Assembly: GCF_001426195.1 (NCBI RefSeq)
Contig: NZ_LMRS01000060.1
Coordinates: 40,241-104,240 of the forward strand
Direction: 5' to 3'
Source: Sphingomonas sp. Leaf339
GTDB lineage: Bacteria > Pseudomonadota > Alphaproteobacteria > Sphingomonadales > Sphingomonadaceae
DNA length: 64,000 bases
This document shows, piece after piece, positions 43,638 to 52,968 of this stretch. Each line of letters opens with the position of its first letter. Positions within the stretch are counted from its first letter, which is position 1. Under the pieces are notes generated by a model that was not told where the DNA came from, did not search any database, and saw only the letters and a program-made list of their open reading frames with translations. A program made the translations under genes and the position numbers.

Positions 43638-45782
43638 ATGTCGATGGTTTTGGCGCTGATCGCCGCGGCAACGGCACCAATTGCGGATGTTCCCGTGGCG
43701 GAGAGGGAAGTCGCCGTCGATCCGCAGCGCAGCGACGAGATCGTCGTCACCGCCCGGACCGAGGGCAGCGATGATTACGGCGTGAAGGCGCAGACCACCG
43801 CGACGCGGATGCCGCTCAGCCAGCGCGAGACGCCGCAATCGGTCAGCGTCGTCACCCGCGCGCAGATCACCGATTTCCAGCTGAACGACGCCAACGCACT
43901 GTTGGCAACGGTGCCGGGTGTCACCGTGCAGGCGCAAGAGAGCGACCGATTCTATTATTCGGCGCGCGGGTTCGACATCCAGACGTTCCAGATCGACGGC
44001 ATCGGCCTGCCTTTCGCGTTCGAGGTGCAGACCGGATCGATCGATACTGCGACCTATGACCATATCGAGGTCGTGCGCGGCGCGCCGGGCCTGTTGTCGT
44101 CGACCGGCAATCCGTCCGCCGTCGTCAATTTCGTGCGCAAGCGGCCGACCCGCGAATTCCAGGCATCGGGCAGCGCGCAGTACGGTTCGTTCGACAACCT
44201 CCGCCTCGACGGCGATGTCAGCGTGCCGCTGACGAAGGACGGCAGCATCCGCGCGCGGGCGGTCGGCGCGTTGCTCGACACCGACAGCTATCTCGATCGG
44301 TATCACCTGCGCCGCTGGACGGGATACGGCATCGTCGAGGCCGATCTGGGGCCGAACACGGTGGTCAGCGCCGGCTATGGCCATCAGGAGCACAAGTCGA
44401 ACGGCGCGATGTGGGGGGCGTTGCCGCTCTATTACACCGACGGCACGCGCATCGACCTGCCGCGATCGACCAACACCGGCCCGGACTGGTCGAGCTGGAA
44501 CGTGATCGACCGCCAGATCTTTGGCGACATCACCCACCAGCTTGGGGGCGGTTGGGTCGTGAAGGTCAGCGCGATCCGCCGCGCGATCGATGAGAATGAC
44601 GAGATCTTCTACGTCTACGGCAATCCCGATCGGGCGACGGGGCTGGGTATCTTCAGCTATCCGGGCGCGTTCCGGGCGCAGACGCGCAACCTGACGATCG
44701 ACGCGAATGTCGGGGGCAAGCTGTCGCTGTTCGGCCGGGATCACGACGTGATGCTGGGCGTCAACCGCAGCGCGCAGGCCTATGGCCAGCAATCCAGCTA
44801 CGACAATGCGACGATCGGCGTGTCGTTGCCGCTGGCGACCGCGTTCGACGGGTCGTTCCCGCGGCCGAACTTCCCGACCACGTTCGACACAAGCCCAGCG
44901 TTCAGCCAAGATTCGCACCTGCGCCGGGAAACCGTTTACGGTCTCGTCCGGCTCAACCTCGCCGATCCGTTGAAGGTGATGCTGGGCGGTAACTACACCC
45001 ACGCGTTCAGCGAGGGTGTGTCGTACGGGGCGGCGACCGATTACGACCGCAAGCGCTTCCTGCCGTTCGTCGGCGCGACGTTCGACCTGACGAGCAACAT
45101 CAGCGCCTATGCGAGCTTCGCGACGATCTTCAATCCGCAGACGCAGTTCGGGGCCGACAACCGCCTGCTGGCACCAATCAAGGGCGACAATTGGGAAGCG
45201 GGGGTGAAGGGCGAATGGTTCGGCGGGCGCCTGAACGCCAGCGCCGCGCTGTTTCAGGCCCGCCAGAAGAACACCGCGGAAAGCGCCGGCTTCGATCCAG
45301 TCCTGCTGCGGACGATCTATCGCGGCGTGGATGCTACGTCGCAGGGTGTCGAGCTGGAATTCAGCGGCCAGCTGGCGCCCGGCCTGCAGGCGACGGGCGG
45401 TTACACGATCATGCGCGTGCGCGGCGACGACGACCGGGCGGTGCGCACCTTCGTACCGCGCAACACCGCGCGCCTGAACGTCAGCTATGCACCGCCCGCG
45501 TTCGACCGGGCGAAGGTCGGTGCTTCATTCCAATATCAGAGCCGCATCTATCTGGAGCCGGCGGGTATCCTGTCGTCCACCACCCAGCAGCAGGTGCGGA
45601 TCACGCAAGGGGGATACGCACTGCTCGACCTGTTCGCGCGCTATGCGCTGACGGACAACCTCGCGGTGAGCGCGAACCTGCGCAACGTGACGAACAGCAA
45701 ATATCTGGGGGCGCTGAATTACGACCAGGGTTTTTATGGCGCGCCGCGCACGGTGCTGGGGACGGTGAGCTTCCAGTATTGA
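43638..45782 (+). CDS. TonB-dependent siderophore receptor
   Basis: A 714-residue outer-membrane receptor. Signal peptide MSMVLALIAAATAPIADVPVA is followed by TonB box EIVVTART. The plug has PLSQRETPQSVSVVTRAQITDF, YYSARGFDIQTFQIDG and VEVVRGAPGLL-type HIEVVRGAPGLLSSTGNPSAVVN. The long beta-barrel ends in Phe-Gln-Tyr. Family: FhuA/FoxA-like ferric-hydroxamate receptors. The start at 43638 was chosen to give the signal peptide. Confidence 0.92.
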   Translation: MSMVLALIAAATAPIADVPVAEREVAVDPQRSDEIVVTARTEGSDDYGVKAQTTATRMPLSQRETPQSVSVVTRAQITDFQLNDANALLATVPGVTVQAQESDRFYYSARGFDIQTFQIDGIGLPFAFEVQTGSIDTATYDHIEVVRGAPGLLSSTGNPSAVVNFVRKRPTREFQASGSAQYGSFDNLRLDGDVSVPLTKDGSIRARAVGALLDTDSYLDRYHLRRWTGYGIVEADLGPNTVVSAGYGHQEHKSNGAMWGALPLYYTDGTRIDLPRSTNTGPDWSSWNVIDRQIFGDITHQLGGGWVVKVSAIRRAIDENDEIFYVYGNPDRATGLGIFSYPGAFRAQTRNLTIDANVGGKLSLFGRDHDVMLGVNRSAQAYGQQSSYDNATIGVSLPLATAFDGSFPRPNFPTTFDTSPAFSQDSHLRRETVYGLVRLNLADPLKVMLGGNYTHAFSEGVSYGAATDYDRKRFLPFVGATFDLTSNISAYASFATIFNPQTQFGADNRLLAPIKGDNWEAGVKGEWFGGRLNASAALFQARQKNTAESAGFDPVLLRTIYRGVDATSQGVELEFSGQLAPGLQATGGYTIMRVRGDDDRAVRTFVPRNTARLNVSYAPPAFDRAKVGASFQYQSRIYLEPAGILSSTTQQQVRITQGGYALLDLFARYALTDNLAVSANLRNVTNSKYLGALNYDQGFYGAPRTVLGTVSFQY

Positions 45783-45811
45783 GGACGTCTATCGGATAGC
45801 CCCCGAATGGT

Positions 45812-46492
45812 TTAGTCCTGCCCGGGACGAACGGGATGGGTCGGGGCGATGCCGGCCTTCGCCCGGTGCAGCGCCGTCACCCGCTTGACCTGCGCGATGC
45901 TGCATGCGGCGAGTTCGGCTGTCCTGGCGATACTGATACCGGCCTCGCGCAGGGACACGATGCGGCGATGCTGGGCGATGTCGGCCTTGCGCCCAGTATA
46001 GCGCCCCGCCGCGCGGGCGATCGCGATCCCCTCGCGCTGGCGTTCGCGCCGCGTTTCGTAATCGTCGCGCGCTGTCTGGAGCGCCAGGCGCAGCAGCATG
46101 TCCTGTACTGCCTCCAGCACGATGCGCGCGACGCCGGCGCTGTCGGCGACCAGATCGGACAGATCGACGATCCCCGGCACCGCCAGCCGCGCACCCTTCG
46201 CCCGGATCGCGGCGACCAGCAGCTCGGCCTCGGGCAGTGGCAGGCGGCTGATCCGGTCGATCTTCTCGGCCACCACCACCTCGCCCGGTTGCAGGTCGGC
46301 GACCATTCGCAACAGCTCTGGCCGGTCTGGCCGCGCGCCCGACGCCTTCTCGCGGTACACTGCCGCCACATAATATCCCGCCGCCCGCGCACCGGCGACG
46401 ATCGCTTCCTGCCGCGCAAGATCCTGTTCCTCGGTACTGACGCGCAAGTAAACGCGCGCCGCCCGGATCGTCTGGTGGTCGTGGCGTGTCAT
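45812..46492 (-). CDS. Small serine recombinase (resolvase family)
   Basis: A 226-residue serine recombinase. Seen: ARVYLRVSTEEQDLARQ with the catalytic Ser, YREKASGARPDRPELLRMVADLQPGEVVVAEKIDRISR, and a C-terminal HTH (SLREAGISIARTAELAACSIAQVKRV). Works as a resolvase or invertase on DNA. AAAGAG precedes the ATG. A 17-bp-spaced direct repeat lies just upstream. Confidence 0.87.
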   Translation of the reverse strand: MTRHDHQTIRAARVYLRVSTEEQDLARQEAIVAGARAAGYYVAAVYREKASGARPDRPELLRMVADLQPGEVVVAEKIDRISRLPLPEAELLVAAIRAKGARLAVPGIVDLSDLVADSAGVARIVLEAVQDMLLRLALQTARDDYETRRERQREGIAIARAAGRYTGRKADIAQHRRIVSLREAGISIARTAELAACSIAQVKRVTALHRAKAGIAPTHPVRPGQD

Positions 46493-46530
46493 ATGGCTCT
46501 TTCGGGTACACCTTTGATGGCTATCATTAC

Positions 46531-46557
46531 TGGCAATGGCCAATAAATGGCAATGGC
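46531..46557. repeat. Direct repeat upstream of recombinase (possible res)
   Basis: TGGCAATGGC occurs at 46531-46540 and again at 46548-46557, a 17-base period, 39 bases upstream of the recombinase start. It could be part of a recombination site or an operator. Confidence 0.4.
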
Positions 46558-46681
46558 GATGCTGTGTAGCCTGGCCAAGCTAGCCGACCCTTGTAAGCTA
46601 TCAATCTCAATATGAACGTACCTGATGCGAACGTGACACCTAAAAGAGAAAATGATACCTAATTCTTAAGCAGGTCAGAGT

Positions 46682-46945
46682 ATGGAGTTTTCTGGAATGG
46701 AAGCGCAGCGGGTCAAGATCGTCGAGGGCGGCAAACTGGTAATACCAGCCCTGATGCGTCGTGAACTTGGAATCGGGGCAGGTGATACCGTTTTGGTCGA
46801 TATCAATAATGGCGAGTTGCGGGTGCGATCCGTGTCCAAGGCGCTCGAACGCGCACGGGCCATCCTGCGGCGTCATATTCCCGAAGGCGTCAATCTGGCC
46901 GATGAACTGATAGAGGACCGTCGTGCCGAGGCAGAGCATGAGTAA
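46682..46945 (+). CDS. AbrB/MazE-type antitoxin (VapB-like)
   Basis: An 87-residue antitoxin. The N-terminal SpoVT/AbrB fold reads QRVKIVEGGKLVIPALMRRELGIGAGDTVLVDI; the C-terminal tail RRHIPEGVNLADELIEDRRAEAE wraps the toxin. ATG at 46682 has AGG upstream; ATG at 46697 is an alternative. It overlaps the PIN toxin by eight bases. Confidence 0.88.
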   Translation: MEFSGMEAQRVKIVEGGKLVIPALMRRELGIGAGDTVLVDINNGELRVRSVSKALERARAILRRHIPEGVNLADELIEDRRAEAEHE

Positions 46946-47327
46946 CAGGATCGTACTCGATGCGTCGGCATTGCTCTGCCTGCTCAATGACGAACCCGGC
47001 GCCGATCGGGTTGCGGCGGTTCTGACTCGCTCCCTGATCGGCGCGACGAATCTGGCTGAGGTCGTATCGAAACTTCGCGAACGCGGTCTTTCCCTGGACG
47101 AGGTGCGGGAAGCGCTGGGGGGCTTGCATCTCGATGTCCGCCCCTTGTCGCCGGCGCAGGCGATGCTGATCGGCGACCTGCGCCCCGCCACCCGGCCGCT
47201 CGGCCTGTCGCTGGGGGATCGCGCCTGTCTGGCGCTGGCGATGGAGCTGAGTGCGGAAATCTATACGACGGACGCTGCCCTGACCAAGGCGGACGTCGCG
47301 ATCACCGCGACCGATATTCGCCTCTGA
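46938..47327 (+). CDS. vapC: PIN-domain ribonuclease toxin (VapC)
   Basis: A 129-residue VapC-type toxin. The acidic catalytic residues are seen in IVLDASALL, TNLAEV, GLSLGDRACLALA and YTTDAAL. It cleaves RNA when free of its AbrB-type partner. The stop is followed by a shared bidirectional hairpin. Confidence 0.9.
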   Translation: MSNRIVLDASALLCLLNDEPGADRVAAVLTRSLIGATNLAEVVSKLRERGLSLDEVREALGGLHLDVRPLSPAQAMLIGDLRPATRPLGLSLGDRACLALAMELSAEIYTTDAALTKADVAITATDIRL

Positions 47328-47348
47328 CCGGCCGGATATCATCGCGGG

Positions 47349-47375
47349 CCTCCCTCTCCCGCGGGGAGAGGGAGG
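47349..47375. terminator. Bidirectional hairpin terminator
   Basis: CCTCCCTCTCCC, loop gcg, GGGAGAGGGAGG; a nearly perfect 12-bp stem between the convergent vapC and DUF4142 genes. Confidence 0.65.
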
Positions 47376-47387
47376 AAATCGCTTACC

Positions 47388-47963
47388 CTACGCCTTCAAC
47401 CCCTTCGCCATGTTCAGATGCGCGGTGACGGTGGGGACCAGACCGGCCGCGAAGGCCTTTAGCGTCGGGGTGTCGCCGGTCGCGGCATAGGCTTTCAGCG
47501 CGTCCAGCGTCTGCTGGTGGCCGGCGGTCTGTTCGGTGATGTACGCCTCGTCGAACGCCTTGCCGTTCAGCGCCTTCAGCTGATCGACCTTCTGCTGCTG
47601 GTCGGGCGTCAGCGTCGGGTCGGGCGTCACCGCCGGCGTCGCGCCGGCCGCTGCGGTCTTCAGCTTGGCGGTCGAGGCGGTGTGCGCGTCGATCATCTTG
47701 CGGGCATAGGATTTCACCGATGCGGCCGATCCGTTGGTCAGCGCCAGTTGCGAGGTAGCGATCTCGAACGCGTCGCTGGCGGCTGCGGTGTTGGCGAAGG
47801 TCTGCGCGGCGCTGACGGCGGGTGCGGCGGTCGCCGGGGCCGAGACGTTGGCGGCGTCGAAGCCGGCCGCGTTGGCGTTGGCGTCGTCCGCCTTCTTGCC
47901 GCTGCCGCAGGCGGCCAGCGCCAGCAGGGCGGTGGACGCGATGATCGTGTGGCGGATGTTCAT
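47388..47963 (-). CDS. DUF4142 lipoprotein
   Basis: A 191-residue lipoprotein (MNIRHTIIASTALLALAACGSG, lipobox LAAC). The DUF4142 domain follows: FANTAAASDAFEIATSQLALTNGSAASVKSYARKMIDAHTASTAKL, a ferritin-like four-helix fold. GAGGAG precedes the ATG. Periplasmic; role unknown, often linked to stress. Confidence 0.88.
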   Translation of the reverse strand: MNIRHTIIASTALLALAACGSGKKADDANANAAGFDAANVSAPATAAPAVSAAQTFANTAAASDAFEIATSQLALTNGSAASVKSYARKMIDAHTASTAKLKTAAAGATPAVTPDPTLTPDQQQKVDQLKALNGKAFDEAYITEQTAGHQQTLDALKAYAATGDTPTLKAFAAGLVPTVTAHLNMAKGLKA

Positions 47964-48123
47964 GCTGTGTCTCCTCGGCATGCGCTCGGGCGCATCGGTG
48001 TCACAAGCGCGCGTCGTTGGGGTTCCGTTCCGATATGCCCTATTCGGCACGGACCTTACGGGGCGTCCGCGTCGTTCTTGGCGGCAATCGCCCGATGCGG
48101 GCCATGCGCAAGGAACGGATACG

Positions 48124-48522
48124 ATGAGCATCTTCGGCAATATCATGGGGAAGATCTTCGGCCACCCCAAGGCAGCCGCTCCTGCGGCCCCCGCCGCGCC
48201 AACGCCCGCCCCGCAGGCTGCTCCGGCCGCCACCCCGACCCCTGCCCCCGCCGCGGCAACGCAGAGCGTCGATGTCGGCGCGGTGCTGTCGGAAATGGCG
48301 TCGATGAAGGATGGCGGCGGTAATTATCAGACGTCGATCGTCGACCTGCTGAAACTGCTCGACCTGGATTCCAGCCTGTCCGCACGCAAGGAACTGGGCG
48401 ACGAACTGGGCGTCCATGCCGGTGCCGACGGCAGCGCCGAACAGAACATCGCGCTGCACAAGGCAGTGATGGCGAAGCTGGCCGAGAATGGCGGCGTGGT
48501 GCCGGACTCGCTGCGCAATTGA
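48124..48522 (+). CDS. DUF3597 protein
   Basis: A 132-residue protein. It begins MSIFGNIMGKIFG, has an Ala/Pro-rich linker and ends in the DUF3597 domain (VDVGAVLSEMASMKDGGGNYQTSIVDLLKLLDLDSSLSARKELGDELG). AAGGAA precedes the start. Function unknown; wide in sphingomonads. Confidence 0.85.
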   Translation: MSIFGNIMGKIFGHPKAAAPAAPAAPTPAPQAAPAATPTPAPAAATQSVDVGAVLSEMASMKDGGGNYQTSIVDLLKLLDLDSSLSARKELGDELGVHAGADGSAEQNIALHKAVMAKLAENGGVVPDSLRN

Positions 48523-48663
48523 TAAGCCCCTCTTCTCCCTATCCCGACGGGAAAGGGAGGGAACGGTGAAGCCGCGGAAGGATGAGGGCCGAGGGTGTGA
48601 AGCCCCTCGGGGCAACCCTCCGGACCGCCAGACGTTATCCTGGATCAACTGCGAAAGATCATC

Positions 48664-49032
48664 ATGACCCACGCTCCCCCCGTCCCGGCCGGGAACCAGT
48701 CCCCCTATCCGATCGCCGAGCCTCCCCACACCAAGTCCGCCGCTCATGGATCGGACGCATCGTCGGGCAAGGATGACAACACGACGAGCACCGTCACCGA
48801 CATCGTCGCCCGGCTGCCGTCGGTCGAACCCCGCACCGCCTATATCGGCGCGATCGCGGTAGTGGCAGCAGGGCTCGTCGGTGGACTGTTCTATGCGCTG
48901 ACCAATCGCCAAACGAAGACACCTGCCAAGCCTGCGCCGAAATTATCGCGCAAGTCGGCGCCGAAATCGTCCCCCAAGCCCCGCGCGAAAGCCACGGCTG
49001 GCACGCGGCGTAAGGCGTCGGACGCGAATTAG
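48664..49032 (+). CDS. Single-pass membrane protein with basic tail
   Basis: A 122-residue protein. It has a polar N-terminus, one membrane segment (YIGAIAVVAAGLVGGLFYAL), and a C-terminal tail made almost only of Lys, Ala, Pro, Ser and Arg (about 45 residues) that resembles histone H1-type tails. The tail could bind nucleic acid or peptidoglycan. A terminator follows. Confidence 0.65.
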   Translation: MTHAPPVPAGNQSPYPIAEPPHTKSAAHGSDASSGKDDNTTSTVTDIVARLPSVEPRTAYIGAIAVVAAGLVGGLFYALTNRQTKTPAKPAPKLSRKSAPKSSPKPRAKATAGTRRKASDAN

Positions 49033-49039
49033 GTCTATC

Positions 49040-49064
49040 GCCGGTCCGTCAATGACGGACCGGC
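49040..49064 (+). terminator. Rho-independent terminator
   Basis: GCCGGTCCGTC-aat-GACGGACCGGC, a perfect 11-bp stem followed by ATTCTTTTCG, just behind the basic-tail membrane protein gene. Confidence 0.8.
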
Positions 49065-49092
49065 ATTCTTTTCGTCTTCCGTCGTTCTTCCT

Positions 49093-49695
49093 ATGTATCC
49101 GGGAACAATGGCTTCCTCCCCGCTCATCCTGGCGCTCGGCGATAGTCTGATCGCCGGTTACGGCTTGGCGTCGGCCGACAGCCTGCCCGCCCGGATCGAA
49201 CATCGCCTGCGCATCGACCGGCCTGACGCCCGCGTCATCAATGCCGGCGTGTCCGGGGACATGACGGGCGACGTATTGCGCCGCCTGCCGACGGTGATGT
49301 CGCGGCTGAATCGTCGCCCCGATCTCGCGATCGTGCAGGTAGGCGCCAACGACGTGCTGCGTCAGGTATCGCCCGCGTCGATGCGCGCCAATCTGGCGGC
49401 GATCCTGATTGAGCTGGATCGGTGCTGCGTGCCGGTGTTGCTGACGATCGTCGATCCGCCGGCCATCCTGCGCGATCGCGCCGCAGCGTATCTCGGCGTG
49501 CACGAGCAGCTGGCGGCGGAACACGGCGCCGCCATCTGCGCGTTCTTCCCCGCCGGCGTGCTGGGCCATCCGGCGATGGTGCTGGCCGACCGCTTTCATC
49601 CGAACGCAGCCGCCATCGCACTGGTCGTCGATGCGATGATGCCCGCGATCGAGCGCGCGCTGGGCGATGCGGACGGTCGGCTGAAAACGGCCTAA
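49093..49695 (+). CDS. SGNH/GDSL-type esterase (TesA-like)
   Basis: A 200-residue hydrolase. Seen: ILALGDSLIAGYGL (block I Ser), GVSGDMTGD (block II), VGANDVLR (block III) and LADRFHPNAAAIAL (block V Asp-His). It resembles arylesterase/TesA but has no clear signal peptide. Start 49093 or 49108. Confidence 0.88.
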   Translation: MYPGTMASSPLILALGDSLIAGYGLASADSLPARIEHRLRIDRPDARVINAGVSGDMTGDVLRRLPTVMSRLNRRPDLAIVQVGANDVLRQVSPASMRANLAAILIELDRCCVPVLLTIVDPPAILRDRAAAYLGVHEQLAAEHGAAICAFFPAGVLGHPAMVLADRFHPNAAAIALVVDAMMPAIERALGDADGRLKTA

Positions 49696-49706
49696 GCCGC
49701 CAGCCG

Positions 49707-50489
49707 TCAGAGGCGCACGCCCGGACCAAGGATCAATACGAACACCGCGACCGACAGGATCGCCGCCACGCGCAACGCCATACTCTTGCGAAGCGTGAAC
49801 GTCCCCGGCTCGTTCGATGACATTGTAAAACGGGGAATGGTCAGCAGCCCCGCATTGCCGCCCAGCGCCACGCCGATCGAGGCTCCCAGGGTAGACCGCC
49901 AACCAGCCCCCGCCATCACAGCTGCCAACAAAGATTCGATACCGGTCGTCAACCAGATGGTCGTCGTGATCCGGCGCGCATCCGCCATCGCGGTCGGGCT
50001 GTGCAGCAGCCGCGACAGCATTGCGGCGCTCAAGCGGATGACGGCGACATAGCCGGCGACGCCGATGATCGCCAGCACGGCCCGCGCCAGCCCGGTGTTT
50101 GATACGCCCGCGATCACGCCAGACGTGTTCCAGTCGCCAATCCCGAAGGCCGCCGAAAACACCAGATAGCCGAATGTCGTCAGGCCGTTCACGGCGATGA
50201 CGATCCACGCCGCCAGCCGGGCCATCGGGTCGCCGACGCGACGCCACCACAGATAGCCCAGTGCCATCAGGGCTACGTTCACGGCGGTGCCCGCTCCCGC
50301 GATGACCCGCCACCCCGATAGCGACACCGATTGATGATCGCAGTTGAAGTGGAAGGTGCTCCAGCCGATCGGGTCGCCGCCCGTTAACCGGCACGCGACG
50401 CCGTGTCCCAACCCTTCATGCAGGGTGGCGGCTGCGACCCATACCAGCGCGGCAAGCGCGGCAACGTCCATGGTGCGGTTGGTGTTCAC
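49707..50489 (-). CDS. Polytopic membrane protein with HEGLGH motif
   Basis: A 260-residue protein with about seven hydrophobic segments. Near the N-terminus it has LHEGLGHGVACRLTGG, which recalls the HExxH site of M50 membrane metalloproteases but with one extra residue. A second acidic zinc ligand was not found. It could be a distant protease-like protein. Convergent with the esterase gene. Confidence 0.65.
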   Translation of the reverse strand: MNTNRTMDVAALAALVWVAAATLHEGLGHGVACRLTGGDPIGWSTFHFNCDHQSVSLSGWRVIAGAGTAVNVALMALGYLWWRRVGDPMARLAAWIVIAVNGLTTFGYLVFSAAFGIGDWNTSGVIAGVSNTGLARAVLAIIGVAGYVAVIRLSAAMLSRLLHSPTAMADARRITTTIWLTTGIESLLAAVMAGAGWRSTLGASIGVALGGNAGLLTIPRFTMSSNEPGTFTLRKSMALRVAAILSVAVFVLILGPGVRL

Positions 50490-50676
50490 GGCGCTGCCCC
50501 CAGCTTGTTCGGTTCGCGGATGTCCGTTTCAGACCGATAATACAAGGCGTTGCATGGCAGTCGCTGCGGTAGATTCCGGCCGACCCGGTGATGCGGTCAT
50601 CGCCGATCGGTACCACCCGAGACATAAAAACCATGAACGATCCGTCATGAGGGTTTACGCACCCAACCTTGGTCGC

Positions 50677-50694
50677 TAATGAGAATAGCTATCA
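50677..50694. promoter_or_regulatory. Possible Fur box
   Basis: TAATGAGAATAGCTATCA, partly palindromic and similar to Fur half-sites, about 16 bases upstream of the second receptor gene. Confidence 0.4.
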
Positions 50695-50709
50695 AATAAG
50701 GGGAATGAA

Positions 50710-52953
50710 GTGCTGGCTGGTTCTAGCCTGTTGTCGATGGCGCTTGTGCTGGCGGGTGCGCCGGTGATCGATCCTGCCGCAACACCGTCGCCGTCATCAT
50801 CGGCTGATGTCGTGGTCGATGCCGATACGGCACCCGACGATCAGGATCAGGACATCGTCGTCACCGGCGAAAAGGACAAGCGGCCGACCACGGCGATGAA
50901 GTTGCCGCTGACGCTGAAGGAAACACCGCAATCGGTGACCGTCGTCGATCGCCAGCGGATCGAGGATTTCAACCTCACCAGCGTCATCGAGGTGCTGGCC
51001 CAGACGCCCGGCGTCACGATCTCCACCACCGACAGCAACCGCACCAATTTCAACATCCGCGGCTTCGCGGTGCGCAATTTCCAGCTGGATGGCGTGCCGA
51101 CGATCTATCAGGTCAGCGGCTACGAAAACAGCGCGGTCGGCGACATGGCGATCTATGACCGGGTCGAGGTGATCCGGGGTGCGGCCGGTCTGGTCGCGGG
51201 CGTCGGCGATCCGTCGGCGACGGTGAACCTGATCCGCAAGCGCGCGCCCGCCGAATTCCGCGGTTATTACACCATGCAGGGCGGCAGCTTCTCGACCTAT
51301 CGGTTCGAGGGCGATGTCGGCGGGCCGGTGACGAAGGACGGGTCGGTCCGCGCGCGCATCGTCGCGGCGTACACCGACCGGGCATCGTATATCGATTACC
51401 AGCACGATCGTATTCCCGTGCTGTACGGCACGATCGAATGGGATGTGACGCCGCATACGCGGCTGCGCGTCGGGGCGGATTACCTGCGCACGGATTCACG
51501 CGGGTCCGGCTGGGGATCGGTGCCGCTGCTTTATAGCGACGGCACGAAGACGAACTTCCCGCGATCGTTCAGCACCGCCGCCAATTTCAATCAGTGGCTG
51601 CGCGAGACGACGACGGTGTTCGCATCGGTCGAACAGGATATCGGCCGCGACTGGGTGGCGCGCGTCAGCTACAACGGCCGGCGCGGCGACAATGACAGCA
51701 CGTTGTTCAACGCGCCCAACGGCTATCCCAATCGCGACGGCACCGGCATCGGCACGCCGTTCAGCTTTTACGGCGAGGTCGACCAGAACGAGGATTCGGT
51801 CGATGGCTATATCGCGGGCAAGGTCCGCCTGTTCGGCCGCGAGCATGAGGTGGTCGGTGGCCTGAATTATTTCGAGCGCGATTTCGCGGCTGGCCGCACC
51901 GCGTTCGGCACCTCGCCCCCCGGTTATCCGGATGCCGCCACGATCGACATCGATCCGTGGAACCCGGCCATCCCGCGCCCGCCGATCGTCCGCACCGATG
52001 CGCTGCTGTTCTCGCAGGACCTGCGCCAGATCGGCGGATACGGTGTCGTGCGGTTGAACCCGGCGGACTGGCTGAAGATTATCGCCGGCGCGCGCTACAC
52101 CGATTACCGCGTCGACCGGAACGATTACAATGCCGCCGGCGCGCTGGTGCCGGATGGTCCCAACAGTGTGCAGCATGAGAAGAAATGGGCGCCCTATGGC
52201 GGCGTCGTGGTCGATCTGACCAAGGCGGTGTCGCTTTATGCCAGCTATGCGTCGGTGTTCAATCCGGTGTCCGCGCGCGACGTGAACAACGACATCCTGC
52301 CCCCGACGACGGGCGCGAATTACGAGGCGGGGGTGAAGGCGACGCCGTTCGGCGAGGGCTTCACCATGTCGGTCGCGGGTTTCCACATCAAGCAGGACAA
52401 TCTGACGCTCACCGATCCCAACGGCATCCCCAATTCGCTACCGGGCAACCTGACGCCGTCGATCTCGGTATCGGGCATCAAGACCTGGGGCGGCGAGGCG
52501 GAGGTGTCGGGCGATCCGCTGCCCGGCTGGACGATCAACGGCAGCTATACCTATGCCCGGACCGAGGATCGCACCGGCCTGCGCGTCAATCCGTTCTTCC
52601 CGCTGCATGTCGGCCGCGTCTACACCACCTATCGCCTGCCCGGCGATCGGTTGACGATCGGCGGAGGCGTCACCGCGCAGTCGCGCATCTTCGACCGGGG
52701 CAACGTGCCGTCAGGCCGCTTCAATGCGAACGGCACGCCGGTGCTGATCCCCGGCACGGTCGAACAGGGCGCCTATGCCACCGTCGACCTGCTCGGCCGC
52801 TACAAGATCACCGAGCGGGTGACCCTCAGCGTCAACGCCACCAACCTGCTCGACAAGGGCTATTATCGCAACGTCCGCTTCGCCTTTGGCGGGCCGGGTG
52901 GTTTCTATGGCGAACCGCGGCGGGTGATGGGCAACATCCGCGTGGCCTTCTAG
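50710..52953 (+). CDS. TonB-dependent siderophore receptor
   Basis: A 747-residue outer-membrane receptor starting at GTG behind AAGGGGAATGAA. Signal peptide, TonB box DIVVTGEKD, plug with LPLTLKETPQSVTVVDRQRIEDF and NFNIRGFAVRNFQLDG, VEVIRGAAGLVAGVGDPSATVNLIRKR, and a barrel ending in GNIRVAF. FhuE/FoxA-type ferric siderophore family. The downstream three-gene membrane operon supports reductive iron release. Confidence 0.93.
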   Translation: MLAGSSLLSMALVLAGAPVIDPAATPSPSSSADVVVDADTAPDDQDQDIVVTGEKDKRPTTAMKLPLTLKETPQSVTVVDRQRIEDFNLTSVIEVLAQTPGVTISTTDSNRTNFNIRGFAVRNFQLDGVPTIYQVSGYENSAVGDMAIYDRVEVIRGAAGLVAGVGDPSATVNLIRKRAPAEFRGYYTMQGGSFSTYRFEGDVGGPVTKDGSVRARIVAAYTDRASYIDYQHDRIPVLYGTIEWDVTPHTRLRVGADYLRTDSRGSGWGSVPLLYSDGTKTNFPRSFSTAANFNQWLRETTTVFASVEQDIGRDWVARVSYNGRRGDNDSTLFNAPNGYPNRDGTGIGTPFSFYGEVDQNEDSVDGYIAGKVRLFGREHEVVGGLNYFERDFAAGRTAFGTSPPGYPDAATIDIDPWNPAIPRPPIVRTDALLFSQDLRQIGGYGVVRLNPADWLKIIAGARYTDYRVDRNDYNAAGALVPDGPNSVQHEKKWAPYGGVVVDLTKAVSLYASYASVFNPVSARDVNNDILPPTTGANYEAGVKATPFGEGFTMSVAGFHIKQDNLTLTDPNGIPNSLPGNLTPSISVSGIKTWGGEAEVSGDPLPGWTINGSYTYARTEDRTGLRVNPFFPLHVGRVYTTYRLPGDRLTIGGGVTAQSRIFDRGNVPSGRFNANGTPVLIPGTVEQGAYATVDLLGRYKITERVTLSVNATNLLDKGYYRNVRFAFGGPGGFYGEPRRVMGNIRVAF

Positions 52954-52968
52954 AAGGCCGTTCGGGCG

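Noticed and set aside
43584..45002. Long minus-strand open frame opposite the receptor
   Set aside because: It is antisense to a clear TonB-dependent receptor in GC-rich DNA; composition is His/Arg-rich with no motif.
48943..50394. Long minus-strand open frame over the esterase
   Set aside because: Overlaps three recognised genes; Arg/Gly/His-rich shadow.
49707..50489. Firm M50 protease call
   Set aside because: HEGLGH is not HExxH and no second ligand motif was found.
51496..52386. Minus-strand open frame opposite the second receptor
   Set aside because: Same reason: antisense shadow of a recognised gene.
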